Positions 1 through 7,478 of a stretch of DNA of 25,160 bases are shown here, piece after piece. Made by a program: the position numbers and the translations under genes. The notes under the pieces are model-generated. The model searched no databases and was not told the origin of the DNA. It was given only the letters and a program-made list of their open reading frames with translations. Positions within the stretch are counted from its first letter, which is position 1, and each line of letters begins with the position of its first letter. This DNA is from an uncultured Acidobacteriota bacterium. GTDB taxonomy: Bacteria > Acidobacteriota > Thermoanaerobaculia > Gp7-AA8. Location of the stretch: NCBI GenBank assembly GCA_946887105.1, contig CAMPKJ010000046.1, positions 1 through 25,160 of the forward strand, read 5' to 3'.

Positions 1-97
1 CGGAAGGCACGAGGCGCGTAAAGCCGTCGGTGTACTTGAGGCCGATCGCCCAGACGATTTCGAGCAGACCGGCGAGCGTGAGCCAGACCCAGGCCAT
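1..97 (-). CDS. sugE: SugE/Gdx-type small multidrug resistance (SMR) transporter, N-terminal part
   Basis: Only the first 32 codons are in the window; the gene continues to the left. The visible protein starts [20 protein letters not shown] and continues to [12 protein letters not shown]. This closely follows the start of SugE/Gdx proteins: the membrane-embedded glutamate at residue 13, the following W16 and the G-L-K-Y-T-x-G-F-x-R-L segment at the end of helix 1. Gdx-type members export guanidinium and some quaternary ammonium ions in exchange for protons as inner-membrane dimers (family knowledge). The start codon is the only plausible one; an AGGGAA stretch lies just upstream. No guanidine-I (ykkC) aptamer is recognisable in the roughly 150 bases upstream. 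Substrate specificity cannot be judged from this fragment. Confidence 0.87.
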   Translation of the reverse strand, partial: MAWVWLTLAGLLEIVWAIGLKYTDGFTRLVPS

Positions 98-109
98 GGC
101 GGTTCCCTA

Positions 110-223
110 GATGAAAATGGAGCGGCCGCCGTCGACGGCAAGGATCTGGCCGGGGTGCTGATCGGCGGCGCGCAGAAGAGCGGCAAGGTCGATTTCCGGA
201 TCGACGACGTGAAGCTGAAGTAG
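110..223 (+). pseudogene. Possible 3' remnant of a truncated gene
   Basis: A plus-strand frame ending in TAG at 221-223 encodes a tail that includes DGKDLAGVLIGGAQ and finishes GKVDFRIDDVKLK. Almost every third position from about 122 onward is G or C, as in the real genes nearby. The ending resembles the last beta-strand of extracellular carbohydrate-binding or CIA30-like domains, but this is only an impression. Upstream the frame runs antisense through the start of sugE, so no intact gene can exist. A rival minus-strand frame ends with GQILAVDGGRSIFI, reminiscent of a short-chain dehydrogenase C-terminus, but is less G/C-biased at third positions. At most one of these is a real remnant. Confidence 0.25.
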
Positions 224-269
224 CGCGTCGCGTGCTCTACAATCTGCGCCGCTCGGAGGAACGAATCAC

Positions 270-1016
270 ATGGAGTGGCTATCTGATCCGCAGGCGTGGA
301 TTGCGCTGCTGACGCTCACCGTCCTGGAAGTAGTCCTCGGCATCGACAACGTCATCTTCATCTCCATCCTGGCGGGCAAGCTGCCGCTGGATCAGCAGAA
401 GAAGGCACGCACGATCGGTCTGGCCATGGCCATGGTCATGCGCGTCCTGCTGCTGCTGTCGCTGGCCTGGATCGTCAGGCTCACGGCGCCGCTCTTCACG
501 GTTCTCGGCCAGGCGATCTCCGGCCGCGATCTGATCCTGATCCTGGGCGGACTGTTCCTGCTGGCTAAGGCCACGCACGAGATTCACGACAAGCTGGAAG
601 GGCTGGAAGGTGATGACATCAAACGCGTCGCGCCGTCGCTCGCCTCGGTGATCATCCAGATCTCGCTGCTCGACATCGTGTTCTCGCTCGACTCCGTCAT
701 CACCGCGGTCGGCATGGCCAAGGACCTCGGCGTGATGATCGCCGCGGTGATCATCGCCGTGCTGATCATGCTCGTCTCCGCCGGCTCCATCAGCAACTTC
801 GTCAATCGCCATCCCACCGTGAAGATGCTCGCGCTCAGCTTCCTCCTGCTGATCGGCATGTCGCTCGTTGCGGAAGGCCTCGACTTCCACATTCCGAAGG
901 GGTACGTCTACTTCGCCATGGCCTTCTCGGTCTTCGTCGAGGTCCTGAACATCGCGCTGCGGCGGAAGAGCAAGCCGGTGAAACTGCACGACGGCTATCA
1001 CCCGGAGGGACAGTGA
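270..1016 (+). CDS. TerC family integral membrane protein
   Basis: A 248-residue polytopic membrane protein of the TerC family (YgdQ/YoaE-like size, without CBS domains). Two family signatures carrying membrane-embedded aspartates are visible: LEVVLGIDNVIFI near residues 19-31 and LLDIVFSLDSVITAVGMA near residues 133-150. Seven or so hydrophobic helices can be picked out. TerC proteins are linked to tellurite resistance and, in several bacteria, to manganese export or loading of exported metalloproteins; the ion handled here is not knowable from sequence. A GGAGGA ribosome site lies 9 bases before the ATG, and a TACAAT at 238-243 could be a -10 box, although no good -35 is seen. The stop codon overlaps the start of the next gene (GTGA), so the two are probably translationally coupled. 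Confidence 0.9.
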   Translation: MEWLSDPQAWIALLTLTVLEVVLGIDNVIFISILAGKLPLDQQKKARTIGLAMAMVMRVLLLLSLAWIVRLTAPLFTVLGQAISGRDLILILGGLFLLAKATHEIHDKLEGLEGDDIKRVAPSLASVIIQISLLDIVFSLDSVITAVGMAKDLGVMIAAVIIAVLIMLVSAGSISNFVNRHPTVKMLALSFLLLIGMSLVAEGLDFHIPKGYVYFAMAFSVFVEVLNIALRRKSKPVKLHDGYHPEGQ

Positions 1017-1528
1017 AGACTGCGCTCCTGCTGATGGTCCTTGCCGCGCATCCGTCCGCGCATGCCTCCGCGCATCCGGGCGATGCGCTCTGGAACGCGC
1101 TGCAGCCGCTGTGCGGGAAGTCGTTCGAGGGACGGCTCGTCGAAGGGACGGAGCCGTCGGACGCGGAGATCGGCAAGCAGCGGCTGGTCATGCATGTGCG
1201 CGACTGCAGCGCGACCGAGATCCGCATCCCGTTTCACGTCGGCGAGAACCGCTCGCGCACGTGGGTGCTGACGCGCACGGAGAACGGTGTGCGGCTCAAA
1301 CACGATCACCGCCATGAAGACGGCACCGAGGATCGCGTCTCGCAGTACGGCGGCGACACGCGAACGGCCGGCACGGCCTCGCTCGATTTTTACGCGGACG
1401 AGTTCACGGCAACGCTGATCCCGGCGGCGGCGACCAACATCTGGACGATCGCCGTCGACGCGAATACGTTCAGGTACGGGTTGCGGCGCGAGGGGCGGCG
1501 GTTCCGGGTGGAGTTCGATCTGCGCTGA
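1013..1528 (+). CDS. Small secreted protein of unknown function
   Basis: A 171-residue protein starting at a GTG that overlaps the TerC stop codon. The N-terminus (MKTALLLMVLAAHPSAHA) is a clear signal peptide with a likely cut near residue 19, so the product should be exported. The mature part has two cysteines (in LCGKSF and RDCSAT), able to form a disulfide, and a histidine/acid-rich stretch LKHDHRHEDGTEDRVSQYGG that could be a metal or catalytic site (inference). I do not recognise a named family. Coupling to a TerC gene hints at a linked envelope role, possibly metal-related. Its last 59 bases overlap the 3' end of the convergent transporter gene, which is more than usual. Confidence 0.75.
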   Translation: MKTALLLMVLAAHPSAHASAHPGDALWNALQPLCGKSFEGRLVEGTEPSDAEIGKQRLVMHVRDCSATEIRIPFHVGENRSRTWVLTRTENGVRLKHDHRHEDGTEDRVSQYGGDTRTAGTASLDFYADEFTATLIPAAATNIWTIAVDANTFRYGLRREGRRFRVEFDLR

Positions 1529-2627
1529 TTGCCGCCGTCCGCACGTCTTTCTCCTGAATCACGTACGTCCAGACGAACGCCGCCACCGGCACGCCGAGCA
1601 GCAGTCCCCAGATCCCGAACAGATGCTCGCCGATCACCAGGATGGCCAGGATCGCCACCGGATGCATCTTCATGTGCCGGCCGTAGATGATCGGATTGAG
1701 CATGTAGGCCTCGATGGCGTGAACGATCAGCACCATCACGATCAGCCACAGCACCAGCGCGATGCCGCCGGTCTTGATCGCGAACAGCGCCGCCGGCAGC
1801 GTGGACAGCATCACGCCCACCACCGGCACGTACGAGCAGAAGAAGACAATCGTGGCCAGCAGCGCGATCGACGGGATGCCGAGAACCAGGAAGCCGATCG
1901 AGGTGAGGATGGCATTGACCACGGCGATCAGCGTCTGCGCCTCGAACGCGCGTCCGAGCATCACTCCGAACGCGGTGATGCTCGGTGCGATCTCCGCGTA
2001 CACGTCCGACGTGCGGCCGTTCGCCAGCGCCTGCACGCCACGCTCGAGCGAGGGCAGGTCCCACAGGATCAGGAACGACAGCAGGATCGAGAGCAGGAAC
2101 TGGACGAAGATGGCGATGGACGCGTTCACGAACGCGCGCACGCCCGCGGCGACTCTCGGCAGGAACGCGCGGATGGACGCCTCCACGCGATCGAGCAGTC
2201 CCTCGTACGTCTCCGACTGCTCGAACGAACGGAACGTGTCCGGGCCGATCATGCGGATCAGGATCGAGTCGACGTAGCGGCGTGCCTCGCGGTCGATGGC
2301 GGTCGCGCCATCCTCGACATTGGCGGCGTCGCGCGAGATCGAGAACACCGCCAGCTGCCGCGCCTCGCTGAACATCTTCGGCACGATCAGCAGCCCTCCT
2401 CCGGTCAGCAGGAGCAGGAACGCCACGAAGACGATCGCGACGTTCAGGCGCCGCCGCGGAAACCGCCGCGTCATCGCCTTCACCAACGTGTTCGCGATGT
2501 ACGTCAGCACGAACGTCAGGAAGATCACCGGGAACAGATGGCGCAGCAGGAGCAGCGTGGCCAGGAAGGCGATCCAGATGATCCACTTCTGGACTTTGAG
2601 GGTCCACGGATTCGGCATCGGCGCCAT
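1470..2627 (-). CDS. AI-2E family (PerM/YdiK-like) transporter
   Basis: A 385-residue membrane protein of the AI-2E transporter (PerM) family. It has hydrophobic helices at the N-terminus (IIWIAFLATLLLLRHLFPVI, then FVLTYIANTLVKAM), a long amphipathic middle domain of about 120 residues, and a C-terminal helical block. That block has the family-typical segments FCSYVPVVGVMLSTLPA and YMLNPIIYGRHMKMHPVAIL, followed by GIWGLLLGVPVAAF. Members export small molecules such as autoinducer-2 or act as sodium/proton antiporters; the substrate here is unknown. The start is taken as the ATG at 2627; a second ATG three codons later (2618) is equally possible, and neither has a clear Shine-Dalgarno site. 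The gene diverges from the exporter operon on its right. Confidence 0.88.
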   Translation of the reverse strand: MAPMPNPWTLKVQKWIIWIAFLATLLLLRHLFPVIFLTFVLTYIANTLVKAMTRRFPRRRLNVAIVFVAFLLLLTGGGLLIVPKMFSEARQLAVFSISRDAANVEDGATAIDREARRYVDSILIRMIGPDTFRSFEQSETYEGLLDRVEASIRAFLPRVAAGVRAFVNASIAIFVQFLLSILLSFLILWDLPSLERGVQALANGRTSDVYAEIAPSITAFGVMLGRAFEAQTLIAVVNAILTSIGFLVLGIPSIALLATIVFFCSYVPVVGVMLSTLPAALFAIKTGGIALVLWLIVMVLIVHAIEAYMLNPIIYGRHMKMHPVAILAILVIGEHLFGIWGLLLGVPVAAFVWTYVIQEKDVRTAAISADRTPPGTAAPRAATRT

Positions 2628-2688
2628 TGTCAAACTTTTTCGGCCCAATCCGTATGCACATTCATAATGTTGGAGGAGTGCCTTTTCG

Positions 2689-4014
2689 ATGGCTGACCGG
2701 CCCAGACGTTCGCGGAAGAAGATCCTCATCTGGAGCGTGATCGCGCTCCTCGTCGTCGCGGCGGTTTCCGCGAAGGTCATTTCGGGCAAGCGCGAGAAGC
2801 CGATTCTGATCACTACCGAGAAGGCGGTGCGCACGAACATCACCGAGATCGTCACCGCCACGGGGAAGATCCAGCCGGAGGTGGAAGTGAAGATCGCCCC
2901 CGAGGTTTCGGGCGAGATCATCGAGATGCCGGTGAAGGAAGGACAGCTGGTCCGCAAAGGCGACCTGCTCCTGCGCATCAAACCCGACAGCTACCGCGCG
3001 CAGGTCGAGGCGCAGATGGCATCGTTGAACGCCGCGCGCGCATCGAGCGTCCGCAACCGCGCCGAGCTGTCCAAGGCCGATACGGACTACAAACGCGCGC
3101 AGAAACTGTTCGCGGACGGCCTGATCTCCGACTCGGAGCGCAACGCCGCCAAGACCACGTACGACAGCGCCAGGGCGGCGCTCGAATCGGCGATGTTCGA
3201 GATCGAGCGCGCGGAAGGGGCGCTGCGGCAGATCAACGACGCGCTCTCGAAGACCACCATCTATTCGCCGACCACCGGCACGATCAGCTCGCTCACCAGC
3301 CGCGTCGGCGAGCGCGTGGTCGGCACGAGCCAGTTCGCCGGTACCGAGGTGATGCGGGTGGCCGACCTCGACTCGATGGAAGCGCGCGTGAACGTGAACG
3401 AGAACGACGTCGTCGACGTGAAGATCGGCGACGCCGCGCGCATCAGCGTCGATGCCTATCCCGATCGGGAGATCCGCGGCGTGGTGCGCGAGATCGCCAG
3501 CACCGCGCTCACGCGCAACGCCGGCACGCAGGAAGAAGTCACGAACTTCGAGGTGAAGATCAGCATCCCCGATCGCTCCGTGCGCCTCCGTCCCGGCATG
3601 AGCACCACCGCCGACATCGAGACCGCCACGGCGCGCAACGTCGTCGCGGTGCCGATCCAGAGCGTCACCGTGCGCACGCCCGGCAGCACGTTGTCCCCCG
3701 AGGAACAGGAGCGCCAGCGCGTGCGCGCCGCCGCGCGCGACGCCGACGACAACCGCGCCAACGTCACGAACGAGACGGAAGAGAAAGCAAAAGAACGCGC
3801 CCTGCGCCGCAACCTCCAGCGCGTCGTCTTCGTCCGCACCGGCGAGACCGTCCGCATGCAGCAAGTCGAGACCGGCCTGGCCGACAACACCCTCATCGAG
3901 ATCCGCAGCGGCCTCGCGCCCGGCGAAGAAGTGGTCGCGGGCTCGTATACGGCCATCTCGCGAAAGCTGAAGGATGGGTCGAAGGTGGCGATCGAGAAGG
4001 AGGGGGATACGTAG
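2689..4014 (+). CDS. HlyD/MacA-type efflux periplasmic adaptor subunit
   Basis: A 441-residue membrane-fusion (adaptor) protein. Residues about 10-30 form a single N-terminal transmembrane anchor (ILIWSVIALLVVAAVSAKVI). Then come the first half of the lipoyl/barrel-sandwich domain (ATGKIQPEVEVKIAPEVSGE), an alpha-hairpin coiled coil of about 100 residues, the second lipoyl half (TTIYSPTTGTISSL) and a beta-barrel domain (RLRPGMSTTADIET). A highly charged, low-complexity insert (about residues 340-380, EEQERQRVRAAARDADDNRA onward) precedes the membrane-proximal domain. Such adaptors link an inner-membrane ABC permease to an outer-membrane channel. It is the first gene of an operon with two MacB-like permeases. 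TTGGAGGAG upstream is a good ribosome site, and CATAAT at 2663-2668 is a candidate -10. Confidence 0.92.
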   Translation: MADRPRRSRKKILIWSVIALLVVAAVSAKVISGKREKPILITTEKAVRTNITEIVTATGKIQPEVEVKIAPEVSGEIIEMPVKEGQLVRKGDLLLRIKPDSYRAQVEAQMASLNAARASSVRNRAELSKADTDYKRAQKLFADGLISDSERNAAKTTYDSARAALESAMFEIERAEGALRQINDALSKTTIYSPTTGTISSLTSRVGERVVGTSQFAGTEVMRVADLDSMEARVNVNENDVVDVKIGDAARISVDAYPDREIRGVVREIASTALTRNAGTQEEVTNFEVKISIPDRSVRLRPGMSTTADIETATARNVVAVPIQSVTVRTPGSTLSPEEQERQRVRAAARDADDNRANVTNETEEKAKERALRRNLQRVVFVRTGETVRMQQVETGLADNTLIEIRSGLAPGEEVVAGSYTAISRKLKDGSKVAIEKEGDT

Positions 4015-4020
4015 TTGTTA

Positions 4021-4132
4021 TCGGTTGTCAGTTGTCGGTTGTCTGCGCGGCATCGCTCGGGCGACAGGCATCGCAATCGACGCGCAGTTCCATCTGGCGA
4101 TCCCTCACAGACAACCGACAACTGACAACCGA
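4021..4132 (+). repeat. 25-bp perfect inverted repeat with 62-nt loop inside the exporter operon
   Basis: Arms at 4021-4045 and 4108-4132 are exact reverse complements. Each arm is built of 7-bp tandem units of the type (G/A)GTTGTC. In mRNA this would form a 25-bp hairpin that begins 6 bases after the adaptor stop codon and ends 4 bases before the permease ATG at 4137. The right arm covers the position where a Shine-Dalgarno sequence would be expected, and none is visible. It could be a REP-like mobile palindrome, an intra-operon terminator or attenuator, or a structure that limits permease translation. Confidence 0.85.
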
Positions 4133-4136
4133 CAAC

Positions 4137-5378
4137 ATGTTCCTCGAGCTCGCCGACAGTTTCCGCATCGCCATGTCCATCCTCCGCGCGCACAAGATGC
4201 GCTCGGCGTTGACGGCCCTCGGCGTGATCATCGGCATCATCGCCGTCACGCTCATGGGCTCGGCGATCGGTGGGATCGAGACCGGATTCGAGCGCAGCCT
4301 CTCCGTGATCGGCGACGACATTCTCTATGTCGAGAAGTGGCCGTGGCATCACGTCGATGACTGGTGGAACTACCGCAACCGCCGCAAGATGGACGTGCAT
4401 TACGCCGAGGATCTGAAACGGATCATCCGCGACATCCCGAACTCGCAACTGGTCACGGCCGTGCCGACCATCAACACGTCGCGCAGCGTGAAGTATCAGG
4501 ACAACGAGGTCCGCGGCGTGTTCACGCAGGGGACCACCGAGGAGTTCCTGCTCACGTCGACGTCGGCGTTCGAGGAAGGGCGGTTCTTCAACGAGCACGA
4601 GTCGCGCGGCGGCCGCAACGTAGTGGTCCTCGGCTATGACGTCGCCGAGGCGCTGTTCCCGAATACGACCGCGCTCGGGAACACCGTGATGATCAGCGGC
4701 ACGCCCTTCCGCGTCATCGGCGTCTACGCCAAACAGGGCACCTTCCTCGGTCTGTTCAGCTTCGACACCTATGCCGTCGTTCCGCTGCAGGCCTTCATGA
4801 AAGCGTTCAGCGCGCGGCTCGATACGTCGATTCGTGTGAAGGTCCGCGACAAGAGCCGCATGGACCTGGCCAAGGACCAGCTCATGGGTGCCATGCGCCG
4901 CGTGCGCGGCCTGCAGCCGGAGCAGAAGAACGACTTCGAGATCAACCAGCAGGACTCACTCCGCAATACGCTCGGCCCGATCAAGGCCGGCATCGCCGGC
5001 GCCGGACTGTTCGTGACCGGCCTGGCGCTGTTCGTCGGCGCGATCGGGATCATGAACATCACCTACGTGAGCGTGAAGGAGCGCACACGCGAGATCGGCA
5101 CGCGCAAGGCGGTGGGCGCGCGGCGACGCACGATCCTGCTGCAGTTCCTCGTCGAAGCGGTCGCGATCTGCCTGGTTGGTGGAGTGATCGGACTGACGTT
5201 GTCGTGGCTGCTCTGCGTCGCGGTCGCTTCCGCGTTCCCGTCGTTCCCGATGCAGTTCTCGACCAGCCTGGTCATCACCGGATTGATCGTGTCGACGCTG
5301 ACCGGCATCTTCTCCGGCTTCGCGCCGGCGCTGGCGGCCTCGCGGCTCGATCCGATCGAAGCGCTGCGCTACGAATAA
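4137..5378 (+). CDS. ABC transporter permease, MacB/FtsX type (first of pair)
   Basis: A 413-residue permease with the MacB/LolC architecture. It has an N-terminal helix after the motif RAHKMRSALTALGVIIGIIAV, a large periplasmic MacB-PCD domain (about residues 45-275), and three C-terminal helices forming the FtsX core, including GAIGIMNITYVSVKERTREIGTRKAVGAR. It ends with the family-typical ASRLDPIEALRYE. It lacks an ATPase domain, so it must work with a separate nucleotide-binding protein. Such systems move substrates such as peptides, lipoproteins or antibiotics by mechanotransmission. The ATG at 4137 is chosen because the MFLELADSFRIA start matches family N-termini; no ribosome site is visible because the inverted repeat occupies that position. 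Its stop codon overlaps the next start. Confidence 0.92.
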   Translation: MFLELADSFRIAMSILRAHKMRSALTALGVIIGIIAVTLMGSAIGGIETGFERSLSVIGDDILYVEKWPWHHVDDWWNYRNRRKMDVHYAEDLKRIIRDIPNSQLVTAVPTINTSRSVKYQDNEVRGVFTQGTTEEFLLTSTSAFEEGRFFNEHESRGGRNVVVLGYDVAEALFPNTTALGNTVMISGTPFRVIGVYAKQGTFLGLFSFDTYAVVPLQAFMKAFSARLDTSIRVKVRDKSRMDLAKDQLMGAMRRVRGLQPEQKNDFEINQQDSLRNTLGPIKAGIAGAGLFVTGLALFVGAIGIMNITYVSVKERTREIGTRKAVGARRRTILLQFLVEAVAICLVGGVIGLTLSWLLCVAVASAFPSFPMQFSTSLVITGLIVSTLTGIFSGFAPALAASRLDPIEALRYE

Positions 5379-6604
5379 TGCCCATCAAAGAAATCCTCCG
5401 CCTGGCCCTGAGCGCGCTGCGCACGAACAAGCTGCGCTCCGGCCTGACCATCCTCGGCGTGACCATCGGCGTGTTCTCGGTCATCGGCGTCATGACCGCG
5501 CTCAGCGTCATCCAGACCTCCATCGAAGGAGGGCTGAGCTTTCTCGGCAGCAACATCTTTCAGTTCGCCAAGTACCCGACCATCAGCACCAGCGATCCCG
5601 AAGATACATACGCGAATCGCCGCAACATCACGCTGGAGGAAGGGCGCGAGTTCGAACGGCTGATGGGCGGTCAGGCCAACGCCATCTGCTTCAAGATCTT
5701 CGACGGCGGCAAGCCCGCCAGCTACGGCCGCGTGAAGATTCAGGGGCTGACGCTGGTCGGGACGAACGAGCATTTCCTGCTCGCCAACAGCTACACGCTC
5801 GGCTACGGACGCAATCTGTCCGCCGAGGATGTCGCGCTGGCGCGGAACGTCACGGTGGTCGGGCCGGACATCCAGAAGAAGCTCTTTCCGAACGAAACGC
5901 CGATCGGCAAGACCGTGAAGCTGAACGAGAAGCCGTACCAGATCATCGGCGTATTTGCGGAGAAGGGCTCGTCGTTCGGACAGAGCCAGGACGATCTGGT
6001 GATCGTGCCCATCACGCGCTTCCTCGGCGATTGGGGACGCGCGAACCGCTCGGTGAACATCGCCACCCAGTCGACGTCGCAAGCGACGTACAACCAGACC
6101 CTCGACAAGGCCATCGGCGCCATGCGCACCGCGCGCGGGCTGAAGCTCGGCGAAGAGAACGACTTCGAGATCTACTCGAACGACACGCTGGTCTCCGCGT
6201 TCGCGCAGATCGCCGGCACGATCCGCATCGGCGCGTTCGTGGTGAGCGTGATCGCGCTGCTCGCCGCGGGCGTGGGCATCATGAACATCATGCTGGTGAG
6301 CGTCACGGAGCGGACGCGCGAGATCGGCATCCGCAAGGCCATCGGCGCGCGGAAGGACGACATCGTGCGGCAGTTCCTGCTCGAGGCCATCGTGCTCTCC
6401 GAGCTCGGCGGCCTGGCCGGCATCCTCCTCGGCGTCATCGGCGGCAACGGCATCGCCCTCTGGCTCGACATCGCCATGGTCTTCCCCTGGGGCTGGGCGC
6501 TGGCCGGCCTGATCGTCTGCTCGCTGATCGGAACAGGCTTCGGCTGGTATCCGGCGTGGAAAGCGGCCGCGCTGGATCCGATCGAGGCGCTGCGATACGA
6601 GTAG
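5378..6604 (+). CDS. ABC transporter permease, MacB/FtsX type (second of pair)
   Basis: A 408-residue paralogue of the preceding gene. Its ATG shares one base with the upstream TAA stop, so translation is coupled. It shows the same plan: RTNKLRSGLTILGVTIGVFS leading into helix 1, a MacB-PCD periplasmic domain, then GVGIMNIMLVSVTERTREIG and IRKAIGARKDDIVRQFLLEA, ending AALDPIEALRYE. The two permeases probably form a heterodimer. No MacB-type ATP-binding protein gene occurs in the window. The gene is followed after 9 bases by the convergent ArsR gene. Confidence 0.93.
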   Translation: MPIKEILRLALSALRTNKLRSGLTILGVTIGVFSVIGVMTALSVIQTSIEGGLSFLGSNIFQFAKYPTISTSDPEDTYANRRNITLEEGREFERLMGGQANAICFKIFDGGKPASYGRVKIQGLTLVGTNEHFLLANSYTLGYGRNLSAEDVALARNVTVVGPDIQKKLFPNETPIGKTVKLNEKPYQIIGVFAEKGSSFGQSQDDLVIVPITRFLGDWGRANRSVNIATQSTSQATYNQTLDKAIGAMRTARGLKLGEENDFEIYSNDTLVSAFAQIAGTIRIGAFVVSVIALLAAGVGIMNIMLVSVTERTREIGIRKAIGARKDDIVRQFLLEAIVLSELGGLAGILLGVIGGNGIALWLDIAMVFPWGWALAGLIVCSLIGTGFGWYPAWKAAALDPIEALRYE

Positions 6605-6613
6605 GACGCCGCG

Positions 6614-6964
6614 TTACTCCTCCACCATCGCCCGCAACCGTTCCAGCGCGGCATCCCAGCGCTTCGAGATCGCATCCAGCGCCTGGCGCGCTTCCTCTAG
6701 CTGTTCGGTGTTCAGTTCCCACACGCGCTCGCGGCCTTGCCGGAAGTCGTGGACGAGACCCGCGGACGCGAGCACGTTGAGGTGCTTGGTCACGGCCTGA
6801 CGGCTAACGTCGGCGCCTTCGGTCAGTTGCGTGATCGAGAGCGGGCCTTCGCTGGAGAGACGCGACACGACGCGCAACCGCGTCGTGTCGCCGAGGGCGG
6901 CGAAGGTGGGGGCGGAGCGCTTCAGCGCGGCGTTCGCTGCGGCGTTAGCTCGATGGCGTGACAT
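6614..6964 (-). CDS. ArsR-family winged-helix transcriptional regulator
   Basis: A 116-residue single-domain regulator. The wing-helix segment LSITQLTEGADVSRQAVTKH, followed by LNVLASAGLVHDFRQGRERVW, is typical of ArsR proteins. The metal-binding cysteine motif of ArsR/SmtB sensors (ELCVCDL) is absent, so it is of the non-metal type commonly paired with SRPBCC proteins. The C-terminal helix (ALDAISKRWDAALERLRAMVEE) is the usual dimerisation/tail region of this subgroup. It is the second gene of a minus-strand operon: its start overlaps the last 20 bases of the SRPBCC gene. It probably represses its own operon through the palindrome at 7401-7420 (inference). Confidence 0.92.
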   Translation of the reverse strand: MSRHRANAAANAALKRSAPTFAALGDTTRLRVVSRLSSEGPLSITQLTEGADVSRQAVTKHLNVLASAGLVHDFRQGRERVWELNTEQLEEARQALDAISKRWDAALERLRAMVEE

Positions 6965-7400
6965 GGCGCTCGATGTTCTTGAGCTGACCGGCCCAGCCGC
7001 TGTCGTTCATCCGGAACGCCTCGTCGCGGCGATGCGCCGGGATCTGATCGAAGCCCGACTCGACGATCGTGAGCAGCGTCCCGTCGGCCGCATCTTCGAG
7101 CGTGAACGTGACCAGCGTGGTTGGCTCCGGCGTGTAATCGAAATTCGGATCGATCGCGTACGGATGCCAGCGATACGACAGCCGCCGCTCCGGCGAGACC
7201 TCCACCACTTCGACGTCCATGGTCATGTGCTCGTAGCCGGGATGAAGGATCCTGCCGCTGACCCGTTCGCCCGCCGCGAACGTCCCCGGCGGAAACTGGA
7301 CGCGGAACCACTGGCCGAACTCGCCCTTGTCGGCGATGGCGCGCCACACCCGCGCGCGCGGGGCCCGGAGAACGATTTGTTTTTCGATGCGATCGGACAT
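6945..7400 (-). CDS. SRPBCC / AHSA1 (START-like) domain protein
   Basis: A 151-residue single-domain START-like protein. The N-terminal IEKQIVLRAPRARVWRAIAD, the WFRVQFPPGTFAAGERVSG strand region, the tract with LSYRWHP, and the C-terminal helix (RRDEAFRMNDSGWAGQLKNI) follow the AHSA1/activator of Hsp90-like pattern seen in proteins encoded beside ArsR genes. These proteins have a deep hydrophobic cavity and are thought to bind or act on small ligands; no specific ligand is indicated. The ATG at 7400 is preceded by GGAGG, which lies inside the palindromic operator, so repressor binding and translation initiation share the same bases. Confidence 0.9.
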   Translation of the reverse strand: MSDRIEKQIVLRAPRARVWRAIADKGEFGQWFRVQFPPGTFAAGERVSGRILHPGYEHMTMDVEVVEVSPERRLSYRWHPYAIDPNFDYTPEPTTLVTFTLEDAADGTLLTIVESGFDQIPAHRRDEAFRMNDSGWAGQLKNIERHVTPSS

Positions 7401-7420
7401 ATGCAACCTCCGGGTTGCAT
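7401..7420. promoter_or_regulatory. Perfect palindrome, probable ArsR operator
   Basis: ATGCAACC, a 4-base centre (TCCG) and GGTTGCAT form an exact 8-bp inverted repeat directly before the SRPBCC start codon. The GCAACC-N4-GGTTGC form and its place upstream of an SRPBCC-ArsR pair fit an autoregulatory ArsR operator. On the minus strand its centre contributes the GGAGG ribosome site. It also lies upstream of the divergent CPBP-family gene (start near 7479), so one regulator could control both directions. Confidence 0.75.
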
Positions 7421-7478
7421 GATATCGCAACACGTAGAATGCCGCCACATGATCGCGAAGACGGAGAAGGGCTCCGCC

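Noticed and set aside
98..260. Guanidine-I (ykkC) riboswitch upstream of sugE, suggested by CTAGGGAACCG on the minus strand
   Set aside because: The motif lies only a few bases before the start codon; the remaining conserved aptamer parts are absent and there is no room for the structure.
2662..3864. 400-codon minus-strand frame opposite the adaptor gene
   Set aside because: Shadow of the plus-strand HlyD-type gene; Arg/Asp/His-rich translation without domain features.
4021..4132. CRISPR-like repeat unit made of GTTGTC repeats
   Set aside because: Only one inverted pair with short 7-bp tandem units; no regular spacers and no cas genes.
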